NCBI GenBank assembly: GCA_937967955.1
Contig: CALBUB010000113.1
Span: 1-5,377 of the forward strand
DNA from: an uncultured Bacillota bacterium
GTDB taxonomy: Bacteria; Bacillota; Clostridia; Tissierellales; Tepidimicrobiaceae
Length of the DNA: 5,377 bases
Direction: 5' to 3'
Made by a program: the position numbers and the translations under genes. Positions within the stretch are counted from its first letter, which is position 1, and the number at the start of each line of letters is the position of its first letter. The notes under the pieces were generated by a model. The model had not been told where the DNA came from, did no database searches, and saw only the letters and a program-made list of their open reading frames with translations. Positions 1 through 5,377 of the stretch are shown here, piece after piece.

Positions 1-3
1 ACC

Positions 4-1215
4 ATGAATTCATTAATTAGTCCTGAAAACTCGTGGGCTTTATGGGCAATCCTAACTTTAATAACAGCTGTCAGCATTTATCTAGAGCAGACTTATAAGT
101 GGGCATCAAAGGTTACAGGGGCAATCATTGGTCTTGTTCTTGCAATGTTTCTTGCTAATATAAACCTTATTCCAATAGAAGCAACTACTTATGACATAGT
201 ATGGGATTATGTAGTGCCCTTGGCTATACCACTTCTGCTTTTTAATGCAAATGTTAAAAAGATTTGGCGGGAAAGCGGTAGGATAGTCATCATGTTTTTA
301 TTAAGCTCTATAGGTACCCTTTTGGGAGTTTTTGTTTCCTATATGTTGCTAAAAGATAAAATTTCAGAGCTTTATAGAATGGCTGCTATGATGACTGGTT
401 CATATATAGGCGGTGGAGTAAATTTTGCTGCTATGGCAGAATCCTTTGGAACTGATGCTGAATGGGTTTCTGCCTTAGTTGTAGCGGATAATTTATTGAT
501 GGCTCTATATTTCTTTGTGCTATTAGCAATACCTTCTATAGGCTTTTTCAGGAAGAAGTTTATCCACCCACATATAGATGAGGTAGAAGGAAATGTAGAT
601 GTGAAAGAAGGAGAAACTTTAGCAGCTCAATACTGGGGGCGAAAAGATATTTCCCTAAGGGACATAGCCTTTGGAGTAGCTCTTTCCTTTACAATAGTTT
701 GGATATCAACTGAAATTGCAAGCTTTTTAGGTAGGGTAATACCTACTGGAAATTTCATTCTAGATTTGTTCAATGGTTTTTTAGGAAATAAATATTTGAT
801 TATAACTACATTAACTGTACTGTTGGCAACCTTTGCGCCCAATTTTATGAGCAACATTCACGGGGCACAAGAAATAGGCACATTCCTAATCTATATCTTC
901 TTAGTAGTAATAGGAGTACCGGCATCCCTAAAATTGATATTAACAAGAGCTCCACTGCTTTTGCTATTTACAGCCATAATAGTTATCATAAATATGGCAG
1001 TATCATTAATATTGGGGAAGATATTTAGGTTTAGCCTTGAGGAGATACTTCTAGCTTCCAATGCCAATATAGGAGGACCAACTACAGCAGCTGCTATGGC
1101 CATAGCTAAAGGATGGAATAAGCTCATTGGTCCCATAATACTAGCAGGAATATTGGGATATATAATTGGTAACTACTTAGGAATATTCATGGGCAACTTA
1201 TTACAATACTTATAA
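4..1215 (+). CDS. DUF819 family integral membrane protein, probable transporter
   Basis: This 403-residue protein is almost wholly hydrophobic and has the N-terminal pattern I associate with DUF819 (YjcL-like) proteins: SIYLEQTYKWASKVTGAIIG at residues 24-43, then WDYVVPLAIPLLLFNANVKK at 67-86. It probably spans the membrane ten or more times. One long hydrophilic loop (about 183-218) splits it into halves. Each half carries a similar glycine-rich motif: GSYIGGGVNFAAMAE at 132-146 and SNANIGGPTTAAAMA at 352-366. This suggests a duplicated transporter fold with broken helices, as in cation/anion antiporter-like families. The family's substrate is not established to my knowledge. The ATG at position 4 fits the usual family N-terminus; its ribosome binding site lies outside the window. 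The M19 dipeptidase starts 41 bp downstream on the same strand, so an operon is likely, and a peptide-related substrate is a reasonable guess only. Family assignment is fairly sure, function is not. Confidence 0.88.
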   Translation: MNSLISPENSWALWAILTLITAVSIYLEQTYKWASKVTGAIIGLVLAMFLANINLIPIEATTYDIVWDYVVPLAIPLLLFNANVKKIWRESGRIVIMFLLSSIGTLLGVFVSYMLLKDKISELYRMAAMMTGSYIGGGVNFAAMAESFGTDAEWVSALVVADNLLMALYFFVLLAIPSIGFFRKKFIHPHIDEVEGNVDVKEGETLAAQYWGRKDISLRDIAFGVALSFTIVWISTEIASFLGRVIPTGNFILDLFNGFLGNKYLIITTLTVLLATFAPNFMSNIHGAQEIGTFLIYIFLVVIGVPASLKLILTRAPLLLLFTAIIVIINMAVSLILGKIFRFSLEEILLASNANIGGPTTAAAMAIAKGWNKLIGPIILAGILGYIIGNYLGIFMGNLLQYL

Positions 1216-1238
1216 AGGGGTACGGATTTAGTACCCCT
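1216..1238 (+). other. Intercistronic hairpin between DUF819 and M19 genes
   Basis: A perfect 8-bp inverted repeat, AGGGGTAC (1216-1223) and GTACCCCT (1231-1238), encloses a 7-nt loop. It begins at the base right after the DUF819 stop codon and ends 7 bp before the dipeptidase ribosome binding site. Only four T residues follow (1242-1245), so it is a weak candidate for a rho-independent terminator. It could reduce read-through, protect the 3' end of the upstream message, or do nothing. The structure is seen directly; the role is inferred. Confidence 0.5.
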
Positions 1239-1245
1239 CACTTTT

Positions 1246-1250
1246 GGAGG
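1246..1250 (+). promoter_or_regulatory. Ribosome binding site of the M19 dipeptidase
   Basis: GGAGG lies 6 nt before the ATG at 1257, ideal spacing. This fixes the dipeptidase start, because the next Met codon comes well after the conserved HxD metal motif at residues 6-8. Confidence 0.85.
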
Positions 1251-1256
1251 TGTACT

Positions 1257-2237
1257 ATGCTAATAGACATACATGGAGACATCTGGACAGATGTAGCAAT
1301 AAAGAGAAGCTTAGGAGAAAGGGATATAATTAAGAGATACCATTTGGAAAGATTCAGAAAGGGAAATATGGCAGGAGGCACCTTTATAGTATGGATTGAT
1401 CCTCCTCATGCCGAAAAAAGACCTAAAGAGAGGTTTTTAGAGATTATTAAGTATATGTGTCAAGAGATATGGGAAAATCAAGATATATTAAAGGTTATAT
1501 ACAGCTCTAAGGATTTCTATCATGCAGTGGATGAGGGTAAAATGGCAGTAGTCCTTGGCATGGAAGGGTTAAGCCCTTTAGGAGAGGATCCAGAGGGCAT
1601 ATATACACTATATCAGCTAGGATTTAGGCAGATTAGTCTTACATGGAATGAACAAAATGCCTTTGCTACAGGAACAAGAGGAGATGTAAACAGAGGTCTT
1701 ACTGAATTGGGAAAGAGGGCTATAAGGATAATGGAGGAATTAGGAATTATATTGGATGTATCCCACGCTAATGATAAGACTTTCTGGGATATATATGATG
1801 TGGCAACTAAACCTATTATTGCTTCCCATTCCAATGCAAGGGCCCTATGTCCAGTTCCCAGAAATATAACTGATGAGCAGATAAAGGCCATAGGAGAAAG
1901 CGGTGGACTTGTTGGCATAAATGCTTTCAATGAATTCATACATGTGGATAGGGATAAGAGGAATGTGGATTATCTGATAAACCATATTGAACATATAGTT
2001 GATCTAATTGGAATAGACCATGTGGCCTTTGGTTTCGACTTCTTTGAATATTTAGAAGAAGATAAATCAAAAAGCTTTATAGAGGACCCTTACAGAGGTA
2101 CCCCTGGTATAGAGGATATATCTCAAGCTCCAAACCTAATAAGGAAGCTTCAAGATAGAGGATTTTCAAAGGAGGATATTGAAAAGATTAGCTACAGGAA
2201 TTTCTTGAATTTGATGGATAGAGTTCTTAAGCCTTAG
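1257..2237 (+). CDS. Membrane dipeptidase-type metallopeptidase, M19 family (renal dipeptidase-like)
   Basis: The 326-residue product belongs to peptidase family M19, amidohydrolase-fold binuclear zinc enzymes that cleave dipeptides, in bacteria often those with a D-residue at the C-terminal position. Expected metal ligands are all visible: H6 and D8 (HGD), bridging E103 (GMEG), H170 (DVSH) and H191 (ASHSN). The 21-residue gap between the two later histidines matches that recalled for human renal dipeptidase. R202 (PRNITDEQ) and D261 (GFDF) fit the substrate-binding Arg and active-site Asp. There is no signal peptide, so it is probably cytoplasmic, unlike the GPI-anchored mammalian enzyme. 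Length is normal for short bacterial members. Two places differ from the common consensus: GFDFFEY instead of GSDFDG-like, and SYRNFLNL instead of GGNFLRV-like near the C-terminus. It follows a putative transporter gene and probably processes what that protein imports. The physiological substrate cannot be read from sequence. Confidence 0.93.
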   Translation: MLIDIHGDIWTDVAIKRSLGERDIIKRYHLERFRKGNMAGGTFIVWIDPPHAEKRPKERFLEIIKYMCQEIWENQDILKVIYSSKDFYHAVDEGKMAVVLGMEGLSPLGEDPEGIYTLYQLGFRQISLTWNEQNAFATGTRGDVNRGLTELGKRAIRIMEELGIILDVSHANDKTFWDIYDVATKPIIASHSNARALCPVPRNITDEQIKAIGESGGLVGINAFNEFIHVDRDKRNVDYLINHIEHIVDLIGIDHVAFGFDFFEYLEEDKSKSFIEDPYRGTPGIEDISQAPNLIRKLQDRGFSKEDIEKISYRNFLNLMDRVLKP

Positions 2238-2252
2238 TTAGCTTTAAACAGC

Positions 2253-2287
2253 AAAACTCCCTTCTATTCTACATAGAAGGGAGTTTT
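2253..2287. terminator. Bidirectional terminator between convergent genes
   Basis: A perfect 14-bp inverted repeat (2253-2266 with 2274-2287) surrounds a 7-nt loop. The arms begin AAAACTCCC and end GGGAGTTTT, so each strand's transcript has A residues before the stem and four U residues at its 3' side. It lies 15 bp after the dipeptidase stop and 7 bp beyond the stop of the minus-strand reductase, exactly where a shared terminator would serve both genes. The U-tract is short in both directions, but position and stem strength make the call good. Confidence 0.88.
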
Positions 2288-2294
2288 ATATGCC

Positions 2295-3419
2295 TTATAA
2301 AGCTATAAGCTCTTCATGGATTTTTTCCAATTCTTCAGGTATATTTATATGCTGTGGGCATTTGGTTACGCAGCTATTGCATTTTTGACATCTATCCGCT
2401 CTGTTTTTTTCACTTAAGAATTCAAAGTAGCTCCTATGGGTAATGATTTTGTTTTCAGTTTTCTTGTAATCATTATATATGCTGAATACTTTTGGTATGT
2501 TGACTCCAAAGGGGCATTCCATGCAGTATCTACAGCCTGTACAAGGTACTGGATTTATGCTTTTTAGCTCTTCTATTACCTTATCTATTACTTTCTGTTC
2601 TTCTTCAGTTATAGGCTGGAAGTTGGTTAATGTGTTTATATTGTCCTTTAGTTGATCCATGTTGGACATGCCACTTAATACAATTGCCACATTGGGAAGG
2701 GATGATACCCATCTGATGGCCCAGGATGCAATGCTGTTAGATGAATACTCCTTCATGTGCTTTTCAACTTTAGGGGTGAATGTGGACAAAAATCCTCCTC
2801 TAACCGGTTCCATTACAAAACAGGGTATGGAGTGTTTTTCAAGGATTTCATATAGGCTTTTGGCGTCAATTTCTTCCCAATCCCAGTAGTTAATTTGAAG
2901 CTGAACTACGTCCCATTTGTGCTGGGAAACCAGCTCTTCTAATACTTCTTTGCTGTCGTGGAAGGAGAAGCCTATGTGCTTTATCTTTCCTTCATTTTTC
3001 TTTTGAACGAGGAAATCATAGAGGTTAAACTTGTCCATTATTTCCTTTCTTTCTGCTCCCATGGCATGGAGTAAGTAGAAGTCCACATAATCGGTTTGCA
3101 ATCTCTCCAACTGCTCATTAAAGAGCCTTTCTGCATCTTCTTCTTTTTCCACCTTCCATATGGGAAGCTTTGTGGTTAAAAAGTAGCTTTCTCTTGGGAA
3201 CTCTGATAGGACCTTTCCTAAGAACTTTTCCGATTCCTCATTGTGGTAGTTGTAGGCAGTATCAAAGTAGTTTAGTCCATTTTCCATTGCATAGTGGATC
3301 ATCTCTTCAGCCTTGTAAAAATCAATTTTTCCGTCTTGTGTAGGAAGCCTCATGCAGCCAAAGCCAAGGCGTGGAAGTTCCACTCCTAAGCTTTCTATAA
3401 ACCTTCTATCCATACTCAT
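2295..3419 (-). CDS. Aldo/keto reductase with C-terminal double 4Fe-4S cysteine clusters
   Basis: The 374-residue protein has two parts. Residues 1 to about 285 form an aldo/keto reductase TIM barrel with the full catalytic tetrad: D53 and Y58 (FDTAYNY), K84 (LTTKLP) and H118 (LLHAMG). The phosphate-binding end of the barrel is seen at LSGMSNMDQL (248-257). Residues 293-354 carry two cysteine sets, C293/C296/C299/C302 (CTGCRYCMECP) and C344/C347/C350/C354 (CQKCNSCVTKCP), each followed by a proline, typical of 4Fe-4S binding. This is the COG1453-type 'oxidoreductase of the aldo/keto reductase family' common in anaerobes. The physiological substrate is unknown; electron exchange between NAD(P)H and Fe-S clusters is inference. 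No signal peptide, so cytoplasmic. Two starts are possible, ATG at 3419 or at 3413 (M3), and the purine-rich AAAAGGTAGG serves either. It lies 50 bp downstream of the nhaC-like gene with no terminator between, so read-through is possible, but it also has its own promoter. Confidence 0.92.
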   Translation of the reverse strand: MSMDRRFIESLGVELPRLGFGCMRLPTQDGKIDFYKAEEMIHYAMENGLNYFDTAYNYHNEESEKFLGKVLSEFPRESYFLTTKLPIWKVEKEEDAERLFNEQLERLQTDYVDFYLLHAMGAERKEIMDKFNLYDFLVQKKNEGKIKHIGFSFHDSKEVLEELVSQHKWDVVQLQINYWDWEEIDAKSLYEILEKHSIPCFVMEPVRGGFLSTFTPKVEKHMKEYSSNSIASWAIRWVSSLPNVAIVLSGMSNMDQLKDNINTLTNFQPITEEEQKVIDKVIEELKSINPVPCTGCRYCMECPFGVNIPKVFSIYNDYKKTENKIITHRSYFEFLSEKNRADRCQKCNSCVTKCPQHINIPEELEKIHEELIAL

Positions 3420-3420
3420 A

Positions 3421-3429
3421 CCTACCTTT
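3421..3429 (-). promoter_or_regulatory. Ribosome binding site of the aldo/keto reductase
   Basis: On the minus strand AAAGGTAGG lies directly before the start. AAAGG is 5 nt from the ATG at 3419, while TAGG is 7 nt from the second in-frame ATG at 3413. The site therefore does not decide between the two starts, which differ by only two residues. Confidence 0.6.
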
Positions 3430-3452
3430 TAGATAGTTTATGTACAATTAAT

Positions 3453-3461
3453 ATTATATCA
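3453..3461 (-). promoter_or_regulatory. Extended -10 promoter for the aldo/keto reductase gene
   Basis: The minus strand reads TGATATAAT, a perfect TGnTATAAT extended -10 element. No good -35 hexamer is seen at 16-18 bp spacing, where the sequence is A-rich coding DNA at the end of the nhaC-like gene; extended -10 promoters commonly do without one. The predicted start of transcription near 3446 gives a leader of about 26 nt before the ATG. It would give the reductase expression independent of the upstream gene. Confidence 0.65.
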
Positions 3462-3469
3462 TAACGTGG

Positions 3470-4861
3470 CTAATTTTTTGCTTTTTTCATGTTGTCGTAT
3501 CTTCCGATGCCAAGGATTATTGTAACGAACATTACTGCTAACATGGCGTAGGAATATAGTACATAGGGAGTAACTTCTGCTGCTTGCAATGGCACAGCAC
3601 TATTCTTTGCAAAGCCTATAGTATAGATTATAGCTGGTGTCCATGGCATTGAATATACCAATGTGTTGGATTGAGCATCTAGAAGGTTTGCAGTTCTATA
3701 AGGGCTTATGCCATATTTTTGACTTAATGGTTTAGCAAAAGATGCTCCTACAGTTAGTATTGCTGGTGCATTTAAACCCATAAGGGCAGAAAGGATTATT
3801 ATCATAGCGCTTATTACAAATTCAGCTCCCCTTGGCGATTTTGCAATTTTTCCTAATACATTTAATAGCTTAATATCTCCGTGGCCAGCTCTCATTATTT
3901 CTATGGAACCAAATAGTAAGAGAGCCAGTAATATTACTTGAATCATGTTGTTAATTCCGTCGTAAATTACTCCGTCAACAGTTCTGTCCAAGCCAGTACC
4001 GTAGACTCTTATGAGAGCATTTTTAGTTGCATTAACTGGGTCTATTTGGATAAAATCCAATAGTCCTGCTGCCACAGCAGTAATTGCTGCTATAACCGAA
4101 CCTATGGTAGTAGCTATGATTATATCCCCGACTTTTATGGCTATCCATATGGTTAATGCTACAGGAATTAGCATATACAGGGTTTTTGGATTATAGTCTA
4201 TGGTTACTGAAGAAGCAGCAGAGCCATCATAGCCAGAGCCTATTATGACAATTCCAATGATAACCAGTACTGCAGCTGTAAGGGCATATTTAAGTCTTGA
4301 TTTTACCACTCCAGGGACATCTACTCCTTGAGATGTGGCTGAACAGATGGTTGTATCAGATACTGGAGCTAGATTGTCCCCAAAAGCTCCTCCAGAGATT
4401 ATGGCACCAGCCAGCAAAGCAGGGTGACATCCCAATGCTACTCCTGCAGGATATAGAACTCCCATACCAGCAGCTATGGTACCAAAGCCTGTACCAGTAG
4501 CAGTAGCGAATATAGCACAAGCTATAAAGCTTATTACGATGAAGAAAGTTCCTTTAATGCCAGCTGAAGCAGCTAAACCTGCAATACCGTTGGCTAAACC
4601 TGATGCACGAAGAATCATTGCAAATACTCCTGCAAATATCCAGCATACTATGGGAATTATTGCATCGGTGCTGGACATTCCCTTTATGATGGTTTCTGCG
4701 TAGAGCTTCTTATCTTTTGCAAAGAAAAAAGCTATGATTAGAGCACTAAAGGCAGGAATCCAAAGGGCACCGTTTGAAGTGGAAGCCCAGATGAAGGTGG
4801 TTAGAATTACCAATCCAAGAAAGATTACGAAGGGTAGAAAAGAGACCCATTCTCCCCCCAT
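3470..4861 (-). CDS. NhaC family Na+/H+ antiporter-type membrane transporter
   Basis: The 463-residue polytopic protein has about 11-12 hydrophobic segments and NhaC-family signatures: ATATGTGFGTIAAG (119-132), the key motif GGAFGDNLAPVSDTT (157-171) and a C-terminal LLDAQSNTLVYSMPWTPA (393-410). Family members exchange Na+ for H+, or, as in MleN and related proteins, couple ion exchange to organic substrates such as malate/lactate. Which applies here is not visible. The start is doubtful. The first in-frame ATG (4861) has only a weak GGAA ahead of it, whereas a strong AAAGGGGG (4900-4907) points to an ATATG at 4890-4894. In the antiporter frame this gives an ATA codon followed by 10 further residues (starting WKQIQENW) up to the annotated Met, and a stop TAA lies just above it. 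The ATG there is out of frame. True length may be 474 residues. The divergently transcribed proC-like gene lies upstream, and the reductase gene follows 50 bp downstream. Confidence 0.9.
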   Translation of the reverse strand: MGGEWVSFLPFVIFLGLVILTTFIWASTSNGALWIPAFSALIIAFFFAKDKKLYAETIIKGMSSTDAIIPIVCWIFAGVFAMILRASGLANGIAGLAASAGIKGTFFIVISFIACAIFATATGTGFGTIAAGMGVLYPAGVALGCHPALLAGAIISGGAFGDNLAPVSDTTICSATSQGVDVPGVVKSRLKYALTAAVLVIIGIVIIGSGYDGSAASSVTIDYNPKTLYMLIPVALTIWIAIKVGDIIIATTIGSVIAAITAVAAGLLDFIQIDPVNATKNALIRVYGTGLDRTVDGVIYDGINNMIQVILLALLLFGSIEIMRAGHGDIKLLNVLGKIAKSPRGAEFVISAMIIILSALMGLNAPAILTVGASFAKPLSQKYGISPYRTANLLDAQSNTLVYSMPWTPAIIYTIGFAKNSAVPLQAAEVTPYVLYSYAMLAVMFVTIILGIGRYDNMKKAKN

Positions 4862-4889
4862 AGAATTCCAGTTTTCTTGAATTTGCTTC

Positions 4890-4907
4890 CATATTTATAC
4901 CCCCTTT
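4890..4907 (-). promoter_or_regulatory. Strong ribosome binding site with overlapping ATATG start site ahead of nhaC-like gene
   Basis: The minus strand has AAAGGGGG at 4907-4900, then TATAA, then ATATG. The spacing is 5 nt to the ATA (4894-4892, in frame with the transporter) and 7 nt to the ATG (4892-4890, in the +1-type frame). The out-of-frame ATG would open a 48-codon reading frame ending at 4746, overlapping the beginning of the transporter gene. Since this is the only strong ribosome binding site near the gene, it argues that translation begins here rather than at 4861. Confidence 0.6.
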
Positions 4908-4941
4908 TATTATTTATAGTTTTTATACTACTATATAAAAG

Positions 4942-4947
4942 ATTATA
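4942..4947 (-). promoter_or_regulatory. Probable -10 element for the nhaC-like gene
   Basis: The minus strand reads TATAAT at 4947-4942, a perfect -10 hexamer about 50 bp upstream of the likely translation start. No convincing -35 is present at 16-18 bp spacing (TTTCTT matches poorly) and there is no TGn extension. The region is so AT-rich that chance matches are expected, so this is a moderate call. Predicted transcription start is near 4935. Confidence 0.4.
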
Positions 4948-5020
4948 TTGCAAAATGATGCTATAAGAAATCATAAAAAAGTGCTGTGTTACTAAAAATC
5001 CTCCTGCTATCCCTATAAAG

Positions 5021-5029
5021 TGCTATAAT
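5021..5029 (+). promoter_or_regulatory. Extended -10 promoter of the proC-like gene
   Basis: TGCTATAAT is a perfect TGnTATAAT extended -10 element. The expected -35 position (around 5001-5006, CTCCTG) does not match the consensus. Transcription would start near 5036, giving a leader of about 43 nt that ends in the purine-rich ribosome binding site. Placement directly ahead of the gene supports it. Confidence 0.65.
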
Positions 5030-5062
5030 GGTATTAGGGCAATAATTTTTCACAAGCATATA

Positions 5063-5074
5063 GGAAGGGAAGGA
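5063..5074 (+). promoter_or_regulatory. Ribosome binding site of the proC-like gene
   Basis: GGAAGGGAAGGA is an extended purine tract ending 4 nt before the ATG at 5079. It supports this start, which also places the nucleotide-binding glycine motif at the usual N-terminal position. Confidence 0.75.
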
Positions 5075-5078
5075 TAAT

Positions 5079-5377
5079 ATGAAAAGGTTAGGGTTTATTG
5101 GCTGTGGCAACATGGGAGAAGCTATGCTTTCAGGGGCATTAAAGGGAGGATTTGTAAGCGGTGAGGATGTTATAGTACATACTAATACAGAGAAAAGGCT
5201 TACAGAGCTTGCTACTAAATATGGTATAGTTAAGGGTCAGGATAACAGGGATGTGGCTAGGAACTCAAGGATAGTAGTTCTTGCTGTGAAACCAAATATG
5301 TATGAAAAGGTAATAGAGGAGATAAAGGATGGAGTTCATGAGAACTCCATAATTGTAGCAATAGCTCCTAGCTTTTC
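5079..5377 (+). CDS. proC: Pyrroline-5-carboxylate reductase, N-terminal part (runs off window)
   Basis: An open frame of 99 codons plus two bases starts at ATG 5079 and continues past the window edge. The product begins MKRLGFIGCGNMGEAMLSGA, the Rossmann-fold dinucleotide-binding segment of P5C reductase with GxGxMG at residues 8-13. The family motif LAVKPNMY follows at 68-75. P5C reductase carries out the last step of proline synthesis, reducing 1-pyrroline-5-carboxylate with NAD(P)H in the cytoplasm. About one third of the usual length (near 265-280 residues) is present, so the C-terminal dimerization and substrate-binding domain cannot be checked. Residues 93-99 read VAIAPSF where the family usually has something like SIAAG, so a ProC-like paralogue (for example ComER-like) is possible. 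It is transcribed divergently from the NhaC-type gene from its own promoter. Confidence 0.85.
   Translation, partial: MKRLGFIGCGNMGEAMLSGALKGGFVSGEDVIVHTNTEKRLTELATKYGIVKGQDNRDVARNSRIVVLAVKPNMYEKVIEEIKDGVHENSIIVAIAPSF

Noticed and set aside
627..1136. Minus-strand open frames under the DUF819 gene
   Set aside because: Antisense shadows of a clear coding region, without ribosome binding sites or recognisable protein features.
1566..1582. Small inverted repeat AAGGG/CCCTT in the dipeptidase gene
   Set aside because: Short, inside coding sequence, and fully explained by the codons; no T-tract follows.
1613..1939. 108-codon minus-strand open frame under the dipeptidase gene
   Set aside because: It lies wholly inside a confidently assigned M19 gene with conserved motifs, and its own product is not protein-like.
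4062..4079. CTGCT/AGCAG inverted repeat in the nhaC-like gene
   Set aside because: Arises from repeated alanine codons in a membrane segment; no regulatory context.
4011..4703. Several plus-strand open frames opposite the nhaC-like gene
   Set aside because: Shadows of the transporter's Ala/Gly/Ile-rich codons; no start signals or family similarity.
4746..4892. A 48-codon minus-strand reading frame starting at the ATG behind the strong ribosome binding site, as a separate gene
   Set aside because: Its product past codon 11 is a frame-shifted shadow of the transporter and resembles no protein family; it is treated as part of the start-site conflict, not as a gene.
4895..5078. Possible riboswitch or T-box leader ahead of proC
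   Set aside because: The predicted leader is only about 43 nt and shows no terminator hairpin or conserved T-box sequence.

Overview
The window is AT-rich and reads as ordinary chromosomal sequence from a low-GC Firmicute, most likely an anaerobic, amino-acid-fermenting member of the Clostridia or Tissierellia. The grounds are purine-rich Shine-Dalgarno sites, heavy use of ATA for Ile and AGA/AGG for Arg, an oxygen-sensitive-looking aldo/keto reductase with ferredoxin-type cysteine clusters, and a gene set built around peptide and amino-acid use. The taxonomic placement is inference. No RNA genes, insertion sequences, CRISPR arrays or phage genes were seen.

Layout. (1) 4-2237, plus strand: a DUF819-family multi-pass membrane protein (probable transporter) followed 41 bp later by an M19 family metallo-dipeptidase. 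The gap holds a perfect 8-bp hairpin and a good ribosome binding site. (2) 2253-2287: a perfect 14-bp hairpin between two convergent genes, probably a bidirectional terminator. (3) 2295-3419, minus strand: an aldo/keto reductase with two C-terminal Fe-S cysteine clusters, with its own consensus extended -10 promoter. (4) 3470-4861, minus strand: an NhaC-family Na+/H+ antiporter-type transporter whose start is ambiguous. Its strong ribosome binding site points 31-33 bases upstream of the first in-frame ATG, at an overlapping ATATG. (5) 4895-5078: a divergent intergenic region with promoters facing both ways. (6) 5079 to the window end, plus strand: the N-terminal third of a pyrroline-5-carboxylate reductase (proC), cut off by the window edge.

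How the genes may work together. The DUF819/M19 pair looks like an operon and could take up and cleave a peptide-like compound; the substrate is unknown. The NhaC-type carrier may exchange ions or small metabolites, and the reductase downstream may be partly co-transcribed with it. ProC belongs to proline synthesis. I see no convincing new multi-gene system. The observations most worth checking are the conflicting nhaC start and the transporter-dipeptidase pairing.
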